Shown here piece after piece: positions 25,066-44,570 of a stretch of DNA of 64,000 nucleotides. Both the position numbers and the translations under genes were made by a program. Origin of the DNA: Anoplopoma fimbria (taxonomy: Eukaryota; Chordata; Actinopteri; Perciformes; Anoplopomatidae); assembly GCF_027596085.1 (NCBI RefSeq), contig NC_072453.1, forward strand, positions 10,061,948-10,125,947, written 5' to 3'. The notes under the pieces were generated by a model, which ran no database searches, had not been told where the DNA came from, and worked only from the letters and a program-made list of their open reading frames with translations. Positions within the stretch are counted from its first letter, which is position 1. Each line of letters starts with the position of its first letter.

Positions 25066-27545
25066 ATGTCTCATCTCAGCTCTGTCCTCGTCCTGGTCTT
25101 CACCGCCGGCTGGTGCTTCATGTGTGCGGCCGACGTTGGGGATTTCTCTCCGTGTCTGCCGGTCTTCTATAAGTCTTGGCCCCCTAAAGGTCTGGTTGGG
25201 ACCCCGATCTGCCAACGGTATTACAACCAGTACCGCTTCGCCACCTTGTACAGTCGACCACGTCGCTCTCCGTGGTTCTCGGCCTATTTGTACTCGGCAC
25301 CAGCAGGAAAGAGACCAACCGCATCCTGGAAGTTTGAGCCTCAGGTGAGCAAATGTATTTAAATATGGTGTTAATTCATAGATTTGAAATGATTTACGTC
25401 ATTCCTGTCTGAGTGAAAGTGCTTTTAAAGTTTTTGCACACACATCTTGGTGTGAGTTACAGAGATGCTTTAAACTCTTTGATTATTTTATAAGCATGCA
25501 AACATTTTAAAACTGTATAAATGATTATTTACCATTTTTTATACATACATTTACTGTTTGTTTTAAGTCTGTTACTTCTCTCTTTTTTGTGAAACTTTGT
25601 TTTTTATCTGTTTGCAATTTTGTTTTTAAGTCTGTTAATTGTGCTTTTAAGTGTGGAACTTTTATGATATCGTCTTAGCCAGGAATCCCCTGGAAACAAG
25701 TTTTTAAATTTAGAATTTTTATTTAAAACAATCACATTAAAAATTTGTATATATATATTTTTTTTAAATTCTTGTTAAAGACTTAGAGAATCGTATTCTA
25801 TGAAAGGTGCTATACTAAATAAAACAAATTTACATTATAATATCCTTCTTAAATCATAATGGCACCAGGCTGGATAAATAAAGGTTAAATCGAAAAAATT
25901 GTTAGCATTCCATAATGTTTTTTTAATTTAACTTCTAAAACACAATGTATTCTCGCTGAAACAAGACATTATTCTTCAACAAGTTCTGATCTGACTTGTT
26001 TTGTTCACACTGATGTTGCAGTTTAGCATCAGTTAATATTTCACACAGTATAGAGAATTCTAGGGACGTTTACAGTAAATAACAAGAAAAAGAGGAAATG
26101 AGCCGCAGTAAAGCAGAACTGCCTCATTTGTGTGTTCATGCTCTGGCAACTTCATTAAATTAGAATAAAATAGAGGGATTATTATATTCCTGTTAGAGTC
26201 TTCAAGGTTTCAAAACAATCTTTAAAGTTACAATCTTGCAGATTAACATTGTTTTTTCTTTTTTGGCGACACCTGTGGCGATAAGTGGTAATTGCAGGTT
26301 TGTGTTTGGATTTTATTTCCCAGAGATCCAAACCATACGTGACACTGTTTAATCAAGTAATTTCTCTTTTCTTTGTTTGTTCGGCCGCAAACTCACTAAC
26401 TGAGTGAAACGTGAGATTTTTCCTCGGATAATGGCCACAAACACCCAGTTCATTATACTGAAAACGCATTGTGTTGCCTGATTTGGCAATATATAGTGAC
26501 TTGATCTTCAAGATTAGTACTTCAAACAATCATGAAGAGGGATTAACCACAATCACCATATTTTCCTTAACCTAACTATTTATTTCACATCTTAAAACTA
26601 AGCTTAAAGCTAGCTAAATGTTTCCCAATTTTTTTTAACCCTAACTAAGTATTTTACTAACTTTTTCTTGGACTAACTAAGTAGTTTTCTGTGAAAATGG
26701 GAGTTTATCTTGAAAAGACTGTAACATGTAACGAGTGTAAATTGACACGTGTTGCTGGAAAAACACAAAAAAAATGAGGAGCATCTTATTCTAAGAAGTC
26801 TATCGAGCAGTGGAAACGTTGTGATGTTAGTGTTCACCTGAAAGCATCACTTAATATAATATAATATAATTTTGTCCATGTAGTCATTCGCCACTTTCAA
26901 TCACTGCCCCCCACCCATAAACAGCTCGCCTACCCAGGAGCCGCCGGCAACATGATCCCGTTCCCCCCGGGCCCTCTGGACCAGAACGTGGTGGACAGCC
27001 AGGCGGTGGATCCGGACTACATCAACTCCTCCTTCTCTCGCGGCCACTTGAACCCCAGCCTCCACCACCAGACCCACGAGGACCGCTCCTCCACCTTCAC
27101 CCTCACCAACGTGGTCCCCCAGAAGGTGGGCTCCAACGACGGGCCCTGGGAGGCCCTGGAGCAGGAGGTCAACAAAACCCTGGCGGCCTACTGTCTCGGA
27201 GAAGCTCACGTGGTCACCGGCGTCATCCCGTACCAGAGCGACGAGCGCTGGCTGGGTAACCATCGCGTGGCCGTGCCCGAGTACCTCTGGTCGGCCTACT
27301 GCTGCCCGAACTACAACAACAGTCTGCCGAAGGAGCTGAGGGATGCCTTCCCGACGCACGCCACCATCGGCCGCAACGACCGCAACAGCACCGAGGAGAT
27401 CGTTCCTGTAAGCCAGACGGCTAAGAAGCAGTTCAGAGGATACGATGTGAGAAAAATGCCGCTGGAGACATTGGAGATGTATCTGAAGGAGCGGTTCGGT
27501 GCTGCTGTCAGCGTTTTTTATGAGCAGTGCTCTGGATCGGACTGA
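25066..27545 (+). CDS. ENDOD1-like secreted DNA/RNA non-specific endonuclease
   Basis: Two coding exons, 25066-25344 and 26925-27545 (phase 0), give 299 residues. A signal peptide (about 1-21) precedes the DNA/RNA non-specific endonuclease (NUC) fold. The core SRGHLNPS places the candidate general-base His at about 134 in the variant S-R-G-H typical of the ENDOD1-like group. A metal-binding Asn candidate follows at about 164 in N-D-G-P-W. Teleosts carry several such genes, often induced in immune tissues and in fish annotated as 'endonuclease domain-containing 1 protein'. The protein lacks an extended C-terminal region, which suggests a secreted single-domain nuclease. Family assignment is firm; orthology and activity are inferred. 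The intron of 1.6 kb contains no other gene. Confidence 0.9.
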
Positions 27546-29085
27546 TCCTGAAGACACAAACACACACTGATGATATTGTTGCAATAGTTATATCTTAGAA
27601 TATTAATGCTAATATCATTTAATTAAGGATAAATATAAATACAGTGCCGTCCAAAGTCTTACAAATGACCAAATTTATATATATATATAAAATGTTTGTT
27701 TGCCTAAAATATATTTAGGAAGAAATTCCGAACTCCAGTGGGAAAAGACAGCGAAAGAATCACCTCATGTCTTCATCGTTTTGGTGAATTTTATTGAGAT
27801 TTATTGGACAGATATGATCAAGACATGAGCTGATTTTTGTTGTTGTTGACCTCTGGTGTTTGTTTTGGGGACACAAACATCAGTAGCTTTTATGCTGCTT
27901 CAACGCTATAGGTCCTTGTCACATTATTGTAATATATATGGCAGGTTTTAAAGTTAAAGTTATTACATTTTGGGAATTACTCACATTCACTTTCTTGCAG
28001 AAAGTCCAGATAAATATACGTATATATAAATATATATATATATAGCTAGAAAATATATCGCAAGCAAAGAAAGCAGTCGATAAATTTGATTTAGACGAGA
28101 AGATTGATACCACTCTCATATCTGTCAGTTAAATATAATGGTGGAGCCAGGAGGCAATTAGGTTAGCTTAGCTAAGCATAAAGACCATACCCTGACTCCG
28201 TAAAACCTTCAATTAAACAAATACAACATATACATTTTTAATTTAGAGGTGCAGCAAGCAGATTTCGCTACATTTGAACAGAGCCAAGCTTTCTGTTTCT
28301 CTCTGTTTCCAGTCTTTATGCTGAGCTAAGGGAATATTTTTCATATTTTCTCTCCATTCATGAGAGGTATCAATCTTCTCATCTGACTCTCAGCAAGAAA
28401 GTGAAGAAGCGTACTTCACAAAACCTTCAAGCATTTGAAACCAGACTTTTTACCTAAAACACTGCTGTTTCATGTTCTTCCACATATGGAGAAGACTTGA
28501 AGTGATGATGCTAGTCCACACAGTGGTTTGGTATCCTGAGTATATATAACGACTCCACTGCAGGTTTGAAGTTGTACACTCACTTTTTGACCACTAGGTG
28601 GTGAACTTGTGCAACACATACAGATGAGTGGCAGCTTCTGCTGACTGTATTCTGCAAATGGACGGATTTTACCACAAAGTGTCATCTCTACAGACTTCGT
28701 TGGTAATTCAAAGTCACAACAGACCTCGAAATCAATTAACCATTTATCTTATTATTTACTAAATAATGTATTTGATCTTTTGTTTTATATTTAAAACATA
28801 ACTTCAGTCTTTAATGTAACACTTTAATCTTCATAAATTGCTGCTTTCTGAACATGTATAAAATAAATAGGTAGGAATTGTGTGCTTTCAGAGATGACTC
28901 ATTTAGACAAGCATGAACTCGTTCTACCAGTTAGACTAGACTTTTTTGCAATGATCACTAAGACACACGTTTTCTCAAATCAGACTGGATTTATTGCATG
29001 AATGGTGCAGTAGCATGGATGAACAAAGGGCTAAACATATCAAACACCGGATTATTTAATCAAAAAAGAAACATGAATCACTGGC
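27546..29085. other. Intergenic region with repeat fragments
   Basis: Contains short TA-rich runs (27677-27690, 28020-28045). A 'ggttagcttagctaagcata' repeat fragment near 28140-28190 has an inverted relative ('ctttatgctgagctaag') at 28315-28331. No gene is supported. Confidence 0.5.
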
Positions 29086-30048
29086 TTAGTGATGTTGTTG
29101 CAACATGGGAGTGAAGAGCTTGTCCCACACCTCCACCTTCAGCATGGCCCTGCCCAGCGGGGACATGGTGGCCTTGATGTCCAAGGATGTGCCCTCATAC
29201 GTGAGACTGCAGCCTTTGGCCTCCGCCCTCACGAAGCCTTGCATCTCCTTGTTCTCATACATCTCCTCGTACAGCTTCTCGTTGCACTCTTTGTCCTGGG
29301 TGTAGATCCCCAGGGCCAACCAGTTCTTGTACGTGTTGTTGTCGTAGGGCACCGAGAACATTATGGCTAGCTTCTCCTTGGCGCCGTTGCTCTTCTCGAA
29401 CAGGTCGTAGGTCAGGACGCCCACCGCGCCCGTGGCCTTGCCGCTGGTCTTGCTGAAGTTGCACACCTCGGTTTTTAGAGGGCGCACGGTGGGTTGGGGG
29501 GGGCTGTGGCAGTTACCGCTGTTCAGATAAACTCTTTTTTTGTTTTACGCCAAGAAAGAAAAAGGGAATAAAAGTGAGATAATTAATGGGTAGAAAACGC
29601 TGTAGTTTTATTCAAGCTGCATTTAAAGCTCAATTTATCCATGCAAAGGCGATAGACAGACAGATATATAGACAGACAGATATATAGACAGACAGACAGA
29701 TAAATAGATAGATAGATAGATGTACTTGACTAAAATTTGCTAAATAATAGGTTATCCATGACAGCAGTAAATATACATCTACACTGGAGCTATACATCTA
29801 TATACACAAGAATATATTAGAATACACCAGTTCCACCAAACTACAACAACTAGAATATAAAATATAAACATAGGAGAACATAATTTTTATATAAACATGC
29901 ACCCTTTTTTTACAGCAGCATCGTGGTTAACGTGTTGCTCTTACTTGGGGTCGATGAGGCAGTAGCTGCTGGTGAGGTTGGTGATCTCAATGGTGACATT
30001 TCTTCTGCTCGTCTGGGTGGCAGCCAAAGCCTCCGCTGATTCACTCAT
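29086..30048 (-). CDS. Actinoporin-like protein, copy A
   Basis: Coding exons 29945-30048 and 29086-29518 (phase 2 junction) give 178 residues, the usual size of actinoporin-fold proteins. The domain shows the conserved blocks of that fold: a Gly-Ala-Val-Gly-Val strand, a Phe-Ser-Val-Pro-Tyr segment, and a nearby Asn-Trp aromatic membrane-binding patch. Fish members of this family are related to cnidarian pore-forming cytolysins; whether this one forms pores is unknown. There is no signal peptide, so it is cytosolic or released unconventionally. A 5' UTR intron is likely (acceptor just upstream of the ATG exon, donor near 30237). It lies in tandem with copy B, which has the same exon pattern. 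Confidence 0.87.
29640..29722. repeat. Mixed GATA/GACA microsatellite in copy A intron
   Basis: Interleaved GACA, GATA and TATA tetranucleotides. This is an imperfect array inside the only coding-region intron of actinoporin-like copy A. Confidence 0.9.
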
Positions 30049-30823
30049 ATTGTTGCTGGGTAAAAAGCTGCGACAGAGAAAGATTACATTAAAAATACAG
30101 TAAGCAGTTTAACACACACACTGCTGTTAAAAGTGTCTAGAATAATAAACAAAAGCACTCTGTTAAATACTAAACTTAAAGCAATAATTGTTCATAAACC
30201 TCCAAATAAAGCTGAGGAGTAAACCTGGCTTACCTGTCCGGATCACAGGTGTGCTGCTCGCTCGGGCTATGCCAGATTTGAAACTCTGGATTCTCTCTTT
30301 GGATCAGTCTTGTTGGGGGAACGTGTGACACCTACAGCCTCGCCCAGAAATCTGTCTCCACCCACAGCATACACACCTTCACCTCCTAGTCTGACCGTTT
30401 TTTTGTCTTCACATATCTCCTGAGGAATGAAGACAGGGTGTAGCCAACAGAAACAACATTACTGTGGTATTTCCTTTGTTTTTATAAGGATCTCATTTTG
30501 CAAAGCTACAAGCCGGTTTGTTCAGTGTCTCCTCATGCACCACACCTCAAACGTTTGGAGCTGATGTGTCTACTGTCTGCATGAGGAGACGGACATGCTG
30601 CACCTCTGCAGTCTCACTACAATGTGTTTATTGTAGTGATTTTACTCAAGGTGAATATTTTATCTGCTGTAGAGTCTGTGACCGTGTGTGAGGATTCAAA
30701 TTAAAGAACACGAAAAGAAACATCAGAGACAAGAAATCCATTCAATTGTTTTTTTATTCATTTAAAGCACCCATACATGACATGAATTCATTTTTTAGGA
30801 ATATCTGCACCGATGCAAACTCT

Positions 30824-32282
30824 TCATCTGCCCATCTTGTCGTAGATCTCCAGTTTGATGATGGCCTTGCCCTCGTCGGACATGCACGCCCTCACGTCCA
30901 CCATCCTCCCCCGGTACGTCACCCCCGAGCCGTCGGCCTCGTGGCGCACAAAGTTGGTGAAGTCCTTCGTCTTGTACATGAGGTCGAACAGCTTGCCGTC
31001 GCATTCCCGCGTGTGCTCAAAAATGCCCACGCCCAGCCAGTTCTTGTAGAAGGTGTAGTCGAAAGGCACCGAGAACATGACGGCCATCACCTCGTTGCAG
31101 CGGCGGCTGCGCATGTCGAACAGCTCGTAGGTCATGACCCCCACGGCGCCGGACGCCGTGTTGTCGTCCTTGGTGAAAGAGCACACCTCGGTCTTGGTGG
31201 TGCGCAGGGTCGGCTGTGGAGGGTTGAAGACGAAGCCGCTCTCCATGTGCACCCTGCAGGGAAAGAAGAGGGTAGAAGTATTCAGATTCTGTGATCAAAT
31301 TCTGATACCACAATGTACAAATACTCAATATGAAAATCAAAAAATCTAAAATTAAATACCAAATGTGCTTAAAGTATCTGCAGAAACAAATAGGCCCCTA
31401 TGTGCTATAGTTCAGTGGTTCCCAACATGGGGGTCGGGCCCCTCCAAAGGGTCACAAGATAAATCTGAGGGGTCGTGATCTGGTTTTATTTTTCATTTTG
31501 TTCTGTACTTTTCCCTGTTTTTTATTAAGTATTGGATAATGTTACTGTTATTTGAACAACCTGATCTCATGGGAAGGCGGATAAATAATTTTTGAGGACA
31601 TTCATATTCACGATGACGTTTTTTTTTTAATTTTATACCTAGACGTTGGTTTCAGGTAACAAAAACAGTTAATTAGGGTTAGGGCTGATCATGGTGGGGC
31701 TAAAAATAAGTAAATAAAAAGTAAACAATTTAGTATTGAAAACACATCACAAACATCACTAATGTAACTTCAAAGTAAGTCAACATAGACCCACCCATTA
31801 TAATAAGTCTTTATCACTTTTTATAATATTTCACTTTGCAAGAAGCAAGAATGGCGATGCTTAAAGACTCATTCATACTCTATTTAATGAGATTTTAATT
31901 TTATATCTAAGCCTAAAAATTTTGGAAAACACGCTTTAATCTCTAACAATTTGTTTTATTTCATGAGATTATATGACTTTTTTATATCAAATCCGGAAAA
32001 AAGCCATTAAATCTTTCCCTCAGAAATGAAGTAAAGTAGAAAAGAGTAGTTAGTTTATTTTCCAACACCGGTAGTCATGCATAAAAAGTACATTTTGTCA
32101 TTTTAATCATTTGTCAGTTGTCTTTATTGGTTCATAGAAAACAAGAGTTAAATCAGTTAATCCACCAGCATGTCTTACTTTGGGTTGACAAGGCAGAAGA
32201 CAGAGCTGACGTTGGTGATCTCTATGGTGCAGTTGCGGTTGGTGGTGATGGTGACGGAGTGGGCCTCTGCAGTCTCAGGCAT
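30824..32282 (-). CDS. Actinoporin-like protein, copy B
   Basis: Coding exons 32179-32282 and 30824-31253 join with the same phase-2 junction as copy A and give 177 residues. By eye about half the residues match copy A, including the central Gly-Ala-Val-Gly block, the Phe-Ser-Val-Pro segment and the Asn-Trp patch. This is therefore an old, diverged duplicate rather than a recent copy. No signal peptide. An acceptor just before the ATG exon (near 32318) implies an upstream non-coding exon, again as in copy A. The 925-bp intron contains an hAT-type repeat end. Function unknown; the membrane-binding fold is inferred from the family. Confidence 0.87.
31411..31560 (+). mobile_element. hAT-type non-autonomous element end
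   Basis: Starts CAGTGGTTCCCAAC, a terminal sequence typical of hAT-family repeats in vertebrates. It continues with 'tgggggtcgggcccctccaa' and 'aaatctgaggggtcgtgatc'. The other end is not clear. Lies in the intron of actinoporin-like copy B. Confidence 0.6.
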
Positions 32283-33279
32283 GGTGACGGAGGAAAGGAC
32301 GGAGCAAAGACAAGAGCTGTGGACAAGTAACGGGAAACGGATGAATTAATAGTTTATTTAGAAACTTTCCCTGACGCTTTTTCATTAAATAGACTTGTCT
32401 TGACCTGATGTCTTGACATCTAAACAATCACTCGAAACATGACACAATAATAAAGTACGAAGCATCCAGGACAACAAACATTACATCAGCACTCTATTTC
32501 AGTAGAGGCATATCTACTGAGCACACTATTATCTTTTAATTTTACCACTAGACGTCTGTTTTTATAAACTAATTTAATCTCTGGTGAATAATGAATATTT
32601 ATCTGAAAGTAAATGTACTTACTTTACTTTATGTGACACACACACGGGATGGCAGAGCGTCCTCTGAAAACTGGTCGGGGTTCGGTTTGGAGACAAGTAT
32701 GAAGTCCCGCCCTCCCAGGTACGGACACACCTCACACAGAAGGTGTGTCTGTGCTCACATGCATAGTCAGTTACAAACTGAATGTGTGGTAAAAGTCAGT
32801 GTTCAGCTCCAGTGAATGACACTTTAGAGATGTTAGGTGGTGGGGCTAATGCCAATTACAACAATCATTGTTGTTGATCTTGTCTTTGGCACAAGGTGGA
32901 AAAAATACTCCTCACACAGGTGTAGGACAGGTGAGCCCTCAGACAGGTGAAATACCTGAATGTGTGGAAAGATTAAAAAAGTAGCAGCCACACCCGTCAG
33001 ATACGTCTGATGATTCATTTTAGAACTGGCTCATTCTGGGAGTTGGCGATATATTGTGGCTTCTGATTAATTTTACGTTCACGTTGGGTTGTTTCGCTAC
33101 ATTTCATGTGCCAGAAATTGATTAATGACCAGAAACCTGAAACAAAAGACGTCTCATTGTTTGAGGAACCTGTTCCATCATGAGCTGAATAGAATTGATG
33201 GATAGAATCTGAGCAAGTCCACGGAAGTGAAAAGCAAACAGTGAGACAGTGAGAGACACATGGGTGGATTAATACTGGG

Positions 33280-33650
33280 CACAAAGAGGTCAGGCGGCGA
33301 AACAAGCACAAAGAGACGAAAAACAACCACAAATTCACGTTAAAATACCAGACCACAAATAGCTATAAAAAATACCACAGAGACGAAGAATGAACGCAAA
33401 GATTTGCAAAAAGAAAGAGATGCAAAATGAGCACAAAGAGAGGAATAACAAACAAAATACACGCAAAAATACCACATAGACACAAAAAGTTTGAAAACAC
33501 AAACTGCAAGACACACACAGAGCCACAACACTACAAAGAAAAGCAAAACGACCACAAATACATGCAAAAATACACACAAAATTAGCTCAAAGCTGCAAAA
33601 CGCTCACAAAGAGACAGAAAACAACCACAAAGATGCACCTGATTCATTAA
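33280..33650 (-). repeat. 21-bp degenerate repeat block 2 (inverted)
   Basis: Plus strand reads units such as 'cacaaagagacgaaaaacaa', the reverse complement of the GTCTCTTTGTGGTTGTTTTG type units seen elsewhere. Units are imperfect and the spacing drifts. Confidence 0.8.
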
Positions 33651-36600
33651 ATAAGTTACAGTACAGCTTATACAATAAGCTATACAACTTTGTATTGTTA
33701 AAGTTGTAGCTTGTCTCTGTTTCTTTCTTTAAACGTGACCGGTCGAGGCACTGGAGTATTCTTTGATGTATTACTACTTTGAATTACAAGTAAAACATGT
33801 TTGCACTGCTTTCACTGCTGCAGACACAGACACCAATACTACCAAACTATTCAAAATGCCGAAAGAAACAAAATTGTATGTCCAAAAACATAGTGTGTCA
33901 AATGCAGAATGCCAAAAATACCAGGATGTTTTACTGCATCTAGTCACATTTTGCAGGTTGCAAGCCAACATGCTGACCCACAATCCTTTGCACAGCAGCT
34001 ATATGTGAGCAAGAGGGTCAAAGTTCAAGGTGCCATGTTGTGAGGAAGTAGTTTAAGCTCTTTATAAGGGCAGAATGTACTAAAAGTAAAAAGTGTGCCA
34101 TTTGGAACGCAGCTTTAATCTCAGTCATTGGACAATGGGAGGAAACATGGAGATCAAACTGGGAATCAAACCCTCGTGCTGGTTTACAGCCATAACATCA
34201 CAGCATGCATGATTTAAAGAAAATAAAACGTGAGGCGTCCTGGTTTAAGATGCTGACGACGTGTTCTTAATGTCTCCAGTCGAGGACATTTGTTGCATTT
34301 CCTCCCCCCGTGTCCCAGAAAATGAAGCTTATTTTGCAACAACAGGAGGAACCTGTCCTCGACCCTTCAACTCATCCAACAGGCTGAACGACACAACGTC
34401 TTTGCCGCTCCTTAATTCTTTCTAACATTTCTCTGCCATATTTTGCACAAAACGGTTTGAAATGTTAAAAAATGCACGTCTCTTATAAATCATGTGCAAA
34501 AAAGCAAATATGTTTAATGAGAAATGTATTTTGTTTTCTGGCAGTTCAATGAATTAATGTTGCATTAACTTGCAGTAGGTGCAGTATTTCTTCACTAGGA
34601 TGTGAAATTTAATTTGTCCTAATCTGTCCTTTTTTTATTGAAGGTCAAAGTGTTAATCACAGTTGTTCTGGAAGATTCATTAAGTGCAGTTCATTGAATG
34701 AAATAATGGAAAACGCCCAAATGAAATGACCTGATGAGTCACGTCTGGAAAGAACTCACACAAATCTCTGTGGAATTATTTTATTAAATGTTGTAATTAA
34801 TGAGAAAGCACCCTTTAAAAGTGTGCTGGGGGACTTTGAATCCAGCACATCTTTACTTTTCTGCTTTTACTTACAGAAGTTAAACTGTTAGAAAAAAGAA
34901 CATTTCAATCAACACACTGAAGACATCCTGTAGGATAATCAGATCATCGTCTGTCACCTGTGTTTAACTTTTACTACAACAGCACCATCTTGTGGTCAAA
35001 TTGAAACATTACGTTTTCTGCATTACAACAAAAATGTGCCTTAGTCTTTTTATTGAAACACTTTCATTTAAAAGACATTCATCAATTTATGTTAAATGCT
35101 CGATACATGTGGTGAACTTACTTACATGCACTAAAATGCACTAAAAGCACTGTTGGGAGATATGGTTATAAACTTAAAGAAACACTCTTTTGTCTTCATA
35201 TTGACTCGTGTAAACACAGAGAGTTATTTTACAAAAGCAACGTTAAATTTTTCTTTTAAACCTTGAAGGATTTTAGAAATAAATCAAACACTAGTCTTGA
35301 CTTTTTTGACTTGGTATAGAGGCTTCAGTATTAAACTGAGACTGTTTCATAACCAGTTAGAAGTTCCTAACAGTAACTTAAGAAATTAAAGTGCAGCATG
35401 GAACAGAAATGTTTTCCATTAAAACAGTCTGCCTCTGTTGTTGCTTTTACCATTTTCTTTGTATTTTTTTTATAGCTTCATAAAAGCAACAATTCAGGCT
35501 TTAAAAATACTCTAATGGAGCATCGACAAGAAACCCAGAGCCATTAAACACAGAGAAAGATAACTATAGACTATGACATAATTTGTGGGAAGCTTTAAGA
35601 ATAACATCTTGATTAATATTTACAGTCAGTTTTTTATTTATTTCAGGTCAGATATTAGTACAACTTTACTCCTGAAAGTGTACAAAATTATGCAATACAA
35701 ACAACACAAAGAAGTTCTTAAAACAATATGAGCCCATGGTTATCTTAACAACATAAAATCAAAAAACTAAAATCCAGAACATGAAAGTAAACAATATGAA
35801 TTTACTGAACAGTTAAGATGAGTCAAAGTTGGAAGTAAGTTTTTAGATATTTTTACTATCATTTTCTAAATATTTCTGTTAATATTGTGGTGATAACAGT
35901 ATGGAAGTGCAATTCTACATTTCTGTAAATTACCTCAAAATTTAGAAAAAAGGCCATAATAAGGACAAAAGTTTTGTTTATTTTGTTTACATAAAATAAA
36001 CAAAAAAATATAAAAATAAATCCTAAATCTTTAAAGAATATATCTTTCCTCTATAAAAGATATAAATAGTTACCCAAAACTACATTGTATGTATTAACAT
36101 GACATTTCTGTATAAAGTACAAAGCTTAGAAAAAATGTTAAAGGACTATAACAGTGTTTTAACCCCAAATCATTTTACATTATTGCCGACCACTTTCAAA
36201 TAAATGTTGAAAAGTCAGATCATTTGGCTGTATTTGTTACCATTAAATGGAAATTAGTTTGACCTGATTTGTAACAAATGAGCTAAAACATGCAAAACCA
36301 CAGATCAATCCTATGCAAAGTCCAAAAACAACACTGTGTTAGTCTGTCTCTTAATACTTTATAACTTCCTTAAACTTATACACATCTCTCAGCTCCAAAC
36401 TAATTGGTTCAACATCCTAAAAGTAGCTCAAGAATATATAGTTTAATTTAAAACGGTGCATTTAAAAACATTTAACAAATGTCACTCAAAAAGGAGGAAA
36501 TCGTGACTTTGTTGGGGATTTTCATGGAAATGAGGGAACAGTCCCATCATCCTCAGCTGTGCTTTATGTGTAGTGCTCATTAACACATAGTGCCAATGAT

Positions 36601-37060
36601 AAACATTTTAAACATTGTCACTTTCAATGTGAAAATGTTAGCATACTGACGTTACCATTTAGTTCCAAGAACCACTGTGTCTAAGTACAGCCGCACAGAG
36701 CTGCTACCATGGCTTTACTTTTGACAGCTTGAGGAACAACAAAGAAAAGACTGGAGGAATTAGCAAGCTAACCAGTGGACAGCTAACAGCTTTGCTACCT
36801 CGCTAATTCCACCATGCTTAATGCTGCACTGTCTACAGAAAATGAGCTAAACAAAGTTGCTTTCCTACGCTGCGACAACAGTGTGTGGATGAAGCAGCAA
36901 GTTGCTAAATGTTACTCATATAGCGGCTGGCTAGTTAGCTATCTAGCGTGATAATTCTACCATGCTTTCAACCTACACATTGGTTAGAAAAAAGTATCTG
37001 GGTCCCTCAGCCTCACTCTTGCTGCTAGAATTATACACTGAAGCCGATGCGAAAGAGCCT

Positions 37061-37507
37061 TCAAGCTGCATTCTCTCTACTGTCCATCAGGGGGCGACTC
37101 CTCTGGTTGTATAGAAGCCTATGAGAAAATGACTCTACTTCTCTCTTGATTTATTCCCTCAGTAAACATTGTAAACATGAGTTTATGGTCTCAATCTCTA
37201 GTTTCTTCTTCACTACAGCATGATGTTCAGTGAGTAAATTATGGTCCATTTAGAGTCAAATAGACCATAAAGCAGTGTATGATTCAGGGCGGGGCTACTG
37301 TGATTGACAGGTCTCTATCAGAGACATTTATACGGTGTCTCTACGTCACTCTTCCTCAGTCCAAATATGATGACTTTCTGTTCACTGGTTGCAAAAAAGC
37401 CAAGATGGCTACAGCGAAATCAGCTGACTCGAGGCTTCACAGCATCAGTCCACAAACCGATGGGTGACGTCATGACGACTACGTCCACTTCTTATATACA
37501 GTCTATG
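37061..37507 (-). repeat. Interspersed 490-bp family, copy 3, near full length
   Basis: Inverted copy running from 'gctgcattctctctactgtc' to 'cttatatacagtctatgg'. It ends about 260 bp beyond the plau stop codon. Its 37279-37525 open frames are repeat shadows. Confidence 0.88.
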
Positions 37508-37763
37508 GTCAAACCAAGCCAATAAAACTTGATAGCCAGCGTTAGCTAATGAGTTAACAACATTATTCCTCCTCCACCTAAGCTCCGCCCACAAAAATAT
37601 GATATTTTGCATAGAGGCTTTGGATTCACCATCTTAACTTGTTAGTAGGATTAATAAGATGTTGGTTTTGGTCTTTTTATGGGACGTTTAAGAAAAATAT
37701 AAAACACTGCAGTTTAATCCCTAAAGGCCACCAAGAAAATAAGAAGACATCAGCAGAAACAGT

Positions 37764-43389
<5,626 letters not shown>

Positions 43390-44147
43390 AGTTATACAGG
43401 TTATTGCTGCACAGATTTTTTAATCCAAAACAGCATGAGCAGGCCTGCAGAGAGCTGTATGGAAACCTCCTCAGGGTGGACTCTGTTTTGTATGCGGTGT
43501 GCAAGGAGGAGGGAGCGTCCTGATTGGCTGAGGGGCTCTTCGACAGGCCTGCCGACTTTATTTGGTGTGAAGAAACATCTGCTTCTTGCAACTGGATGAG
43601 TAATGCTTTTAATCCAGTGATCCCAAGGAAGCGAAACAATGACGCTGGAATGCTGGAAGCTGAGCAGTCGGATCGGACCTGCAGCTGTTTTTATGGAGAA
43701 GTTTACAGATTTTGGTTTAAAATGAATGTTGATCAATAATAATAATAATAAATAATAATAATGGATCCTGGTGAAGTATGTTTATGACTGTGTGGACACC
43801 ATGTTGGCGTCCACACCCTGTGACACCTCACAGTGTCTCACCAGTGACACCACAACAGCACCAGTTTGGTAACGATGTACCAATATAGACCACATGACAT
43901 AAAGTCACAATTCATTGTTATATGATGTTGAAACTACTTCTCATCTTTCAACATATTTTTCTACCATTGAAAAAAAACAATGAGGTGGAAAAACACAATG
44001 TTTTAGGTCAAAGATGTTCAAACTTTTCTAATTTAAAGCGTATTTTTAAATGCCAACATGGTGAAGCTCTTTTTCTGTTTTATGTATTCGATACAAGACA
44101 CCAGTAGAGTAAACACACACATGATAACATTCTCCGTTGAAGCAGAC

Positions 44148-44570
44148 CTGCATTCTCTCTAATGTCCATCAGGGGGCGACTCCTCTGGTTGTATAGAAGT
44201 CTATGAGAAAATGACTCTACTTCTCTCTTGATTTATTCCCTCAGTAAACATTGTAAACATGAGTTTATGGTCTCAATCTCTAGTTTCAAGTCTTCTTCAA
44301 TACAGCATGATGTTCATTTAGTAAATGATGGTCCATTTAGAGTCAAATAGACCATAAAGCAGGGTATGCTGTAGGGCGGGGCTACACAGTGATTGACAGG
44401 TCTCTACCAGAGAAGTATACAGCGTCTCTACATCACTCCTCCTCGTTCCTAATATGGTCACTTCCTGTTCATTGGTTGCAAAAACGCCTAACTCAAAGCT
44501 TTAAAACATCAGTCCACAAACCAATAAGAGACATAATGACGTCAACATCCACTTCTTATATACAGTCTAT
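44148..44570 (-). repeat. Interspersed 490-bp family, copy 4, near full length
   Basis: Inverted copy from 'ctgcattctctctaatgtcc' to 'acttcttatatacagtctat', with the same internal words as copies 3 and 5. Small open frames inside it are repeat shadows. Confidence 0.88.

Larger units (their letters stand above)
32283..37763. other. Large intergenic region between the actinoporin-like pair and plau
   Basis: No gene supported. The first few hundred bases (to about 32740) hold the likely copy B promoter and UTR exon. The rest contains a 21-bp degenerate repeat block (33280-33650, inverted), AT-rich unique DNA and a 490-bp-family copy next to the plau 3' end. Open frames in 33015-33577 are shadows of the degenerate repeat. 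Confidence 0.55.

Noticed and set aside
26901..27584. 227-codon minus-strand open frame
   Set aside because: Shadow of the GC-rich second exon of the ENDOD1-like gene.
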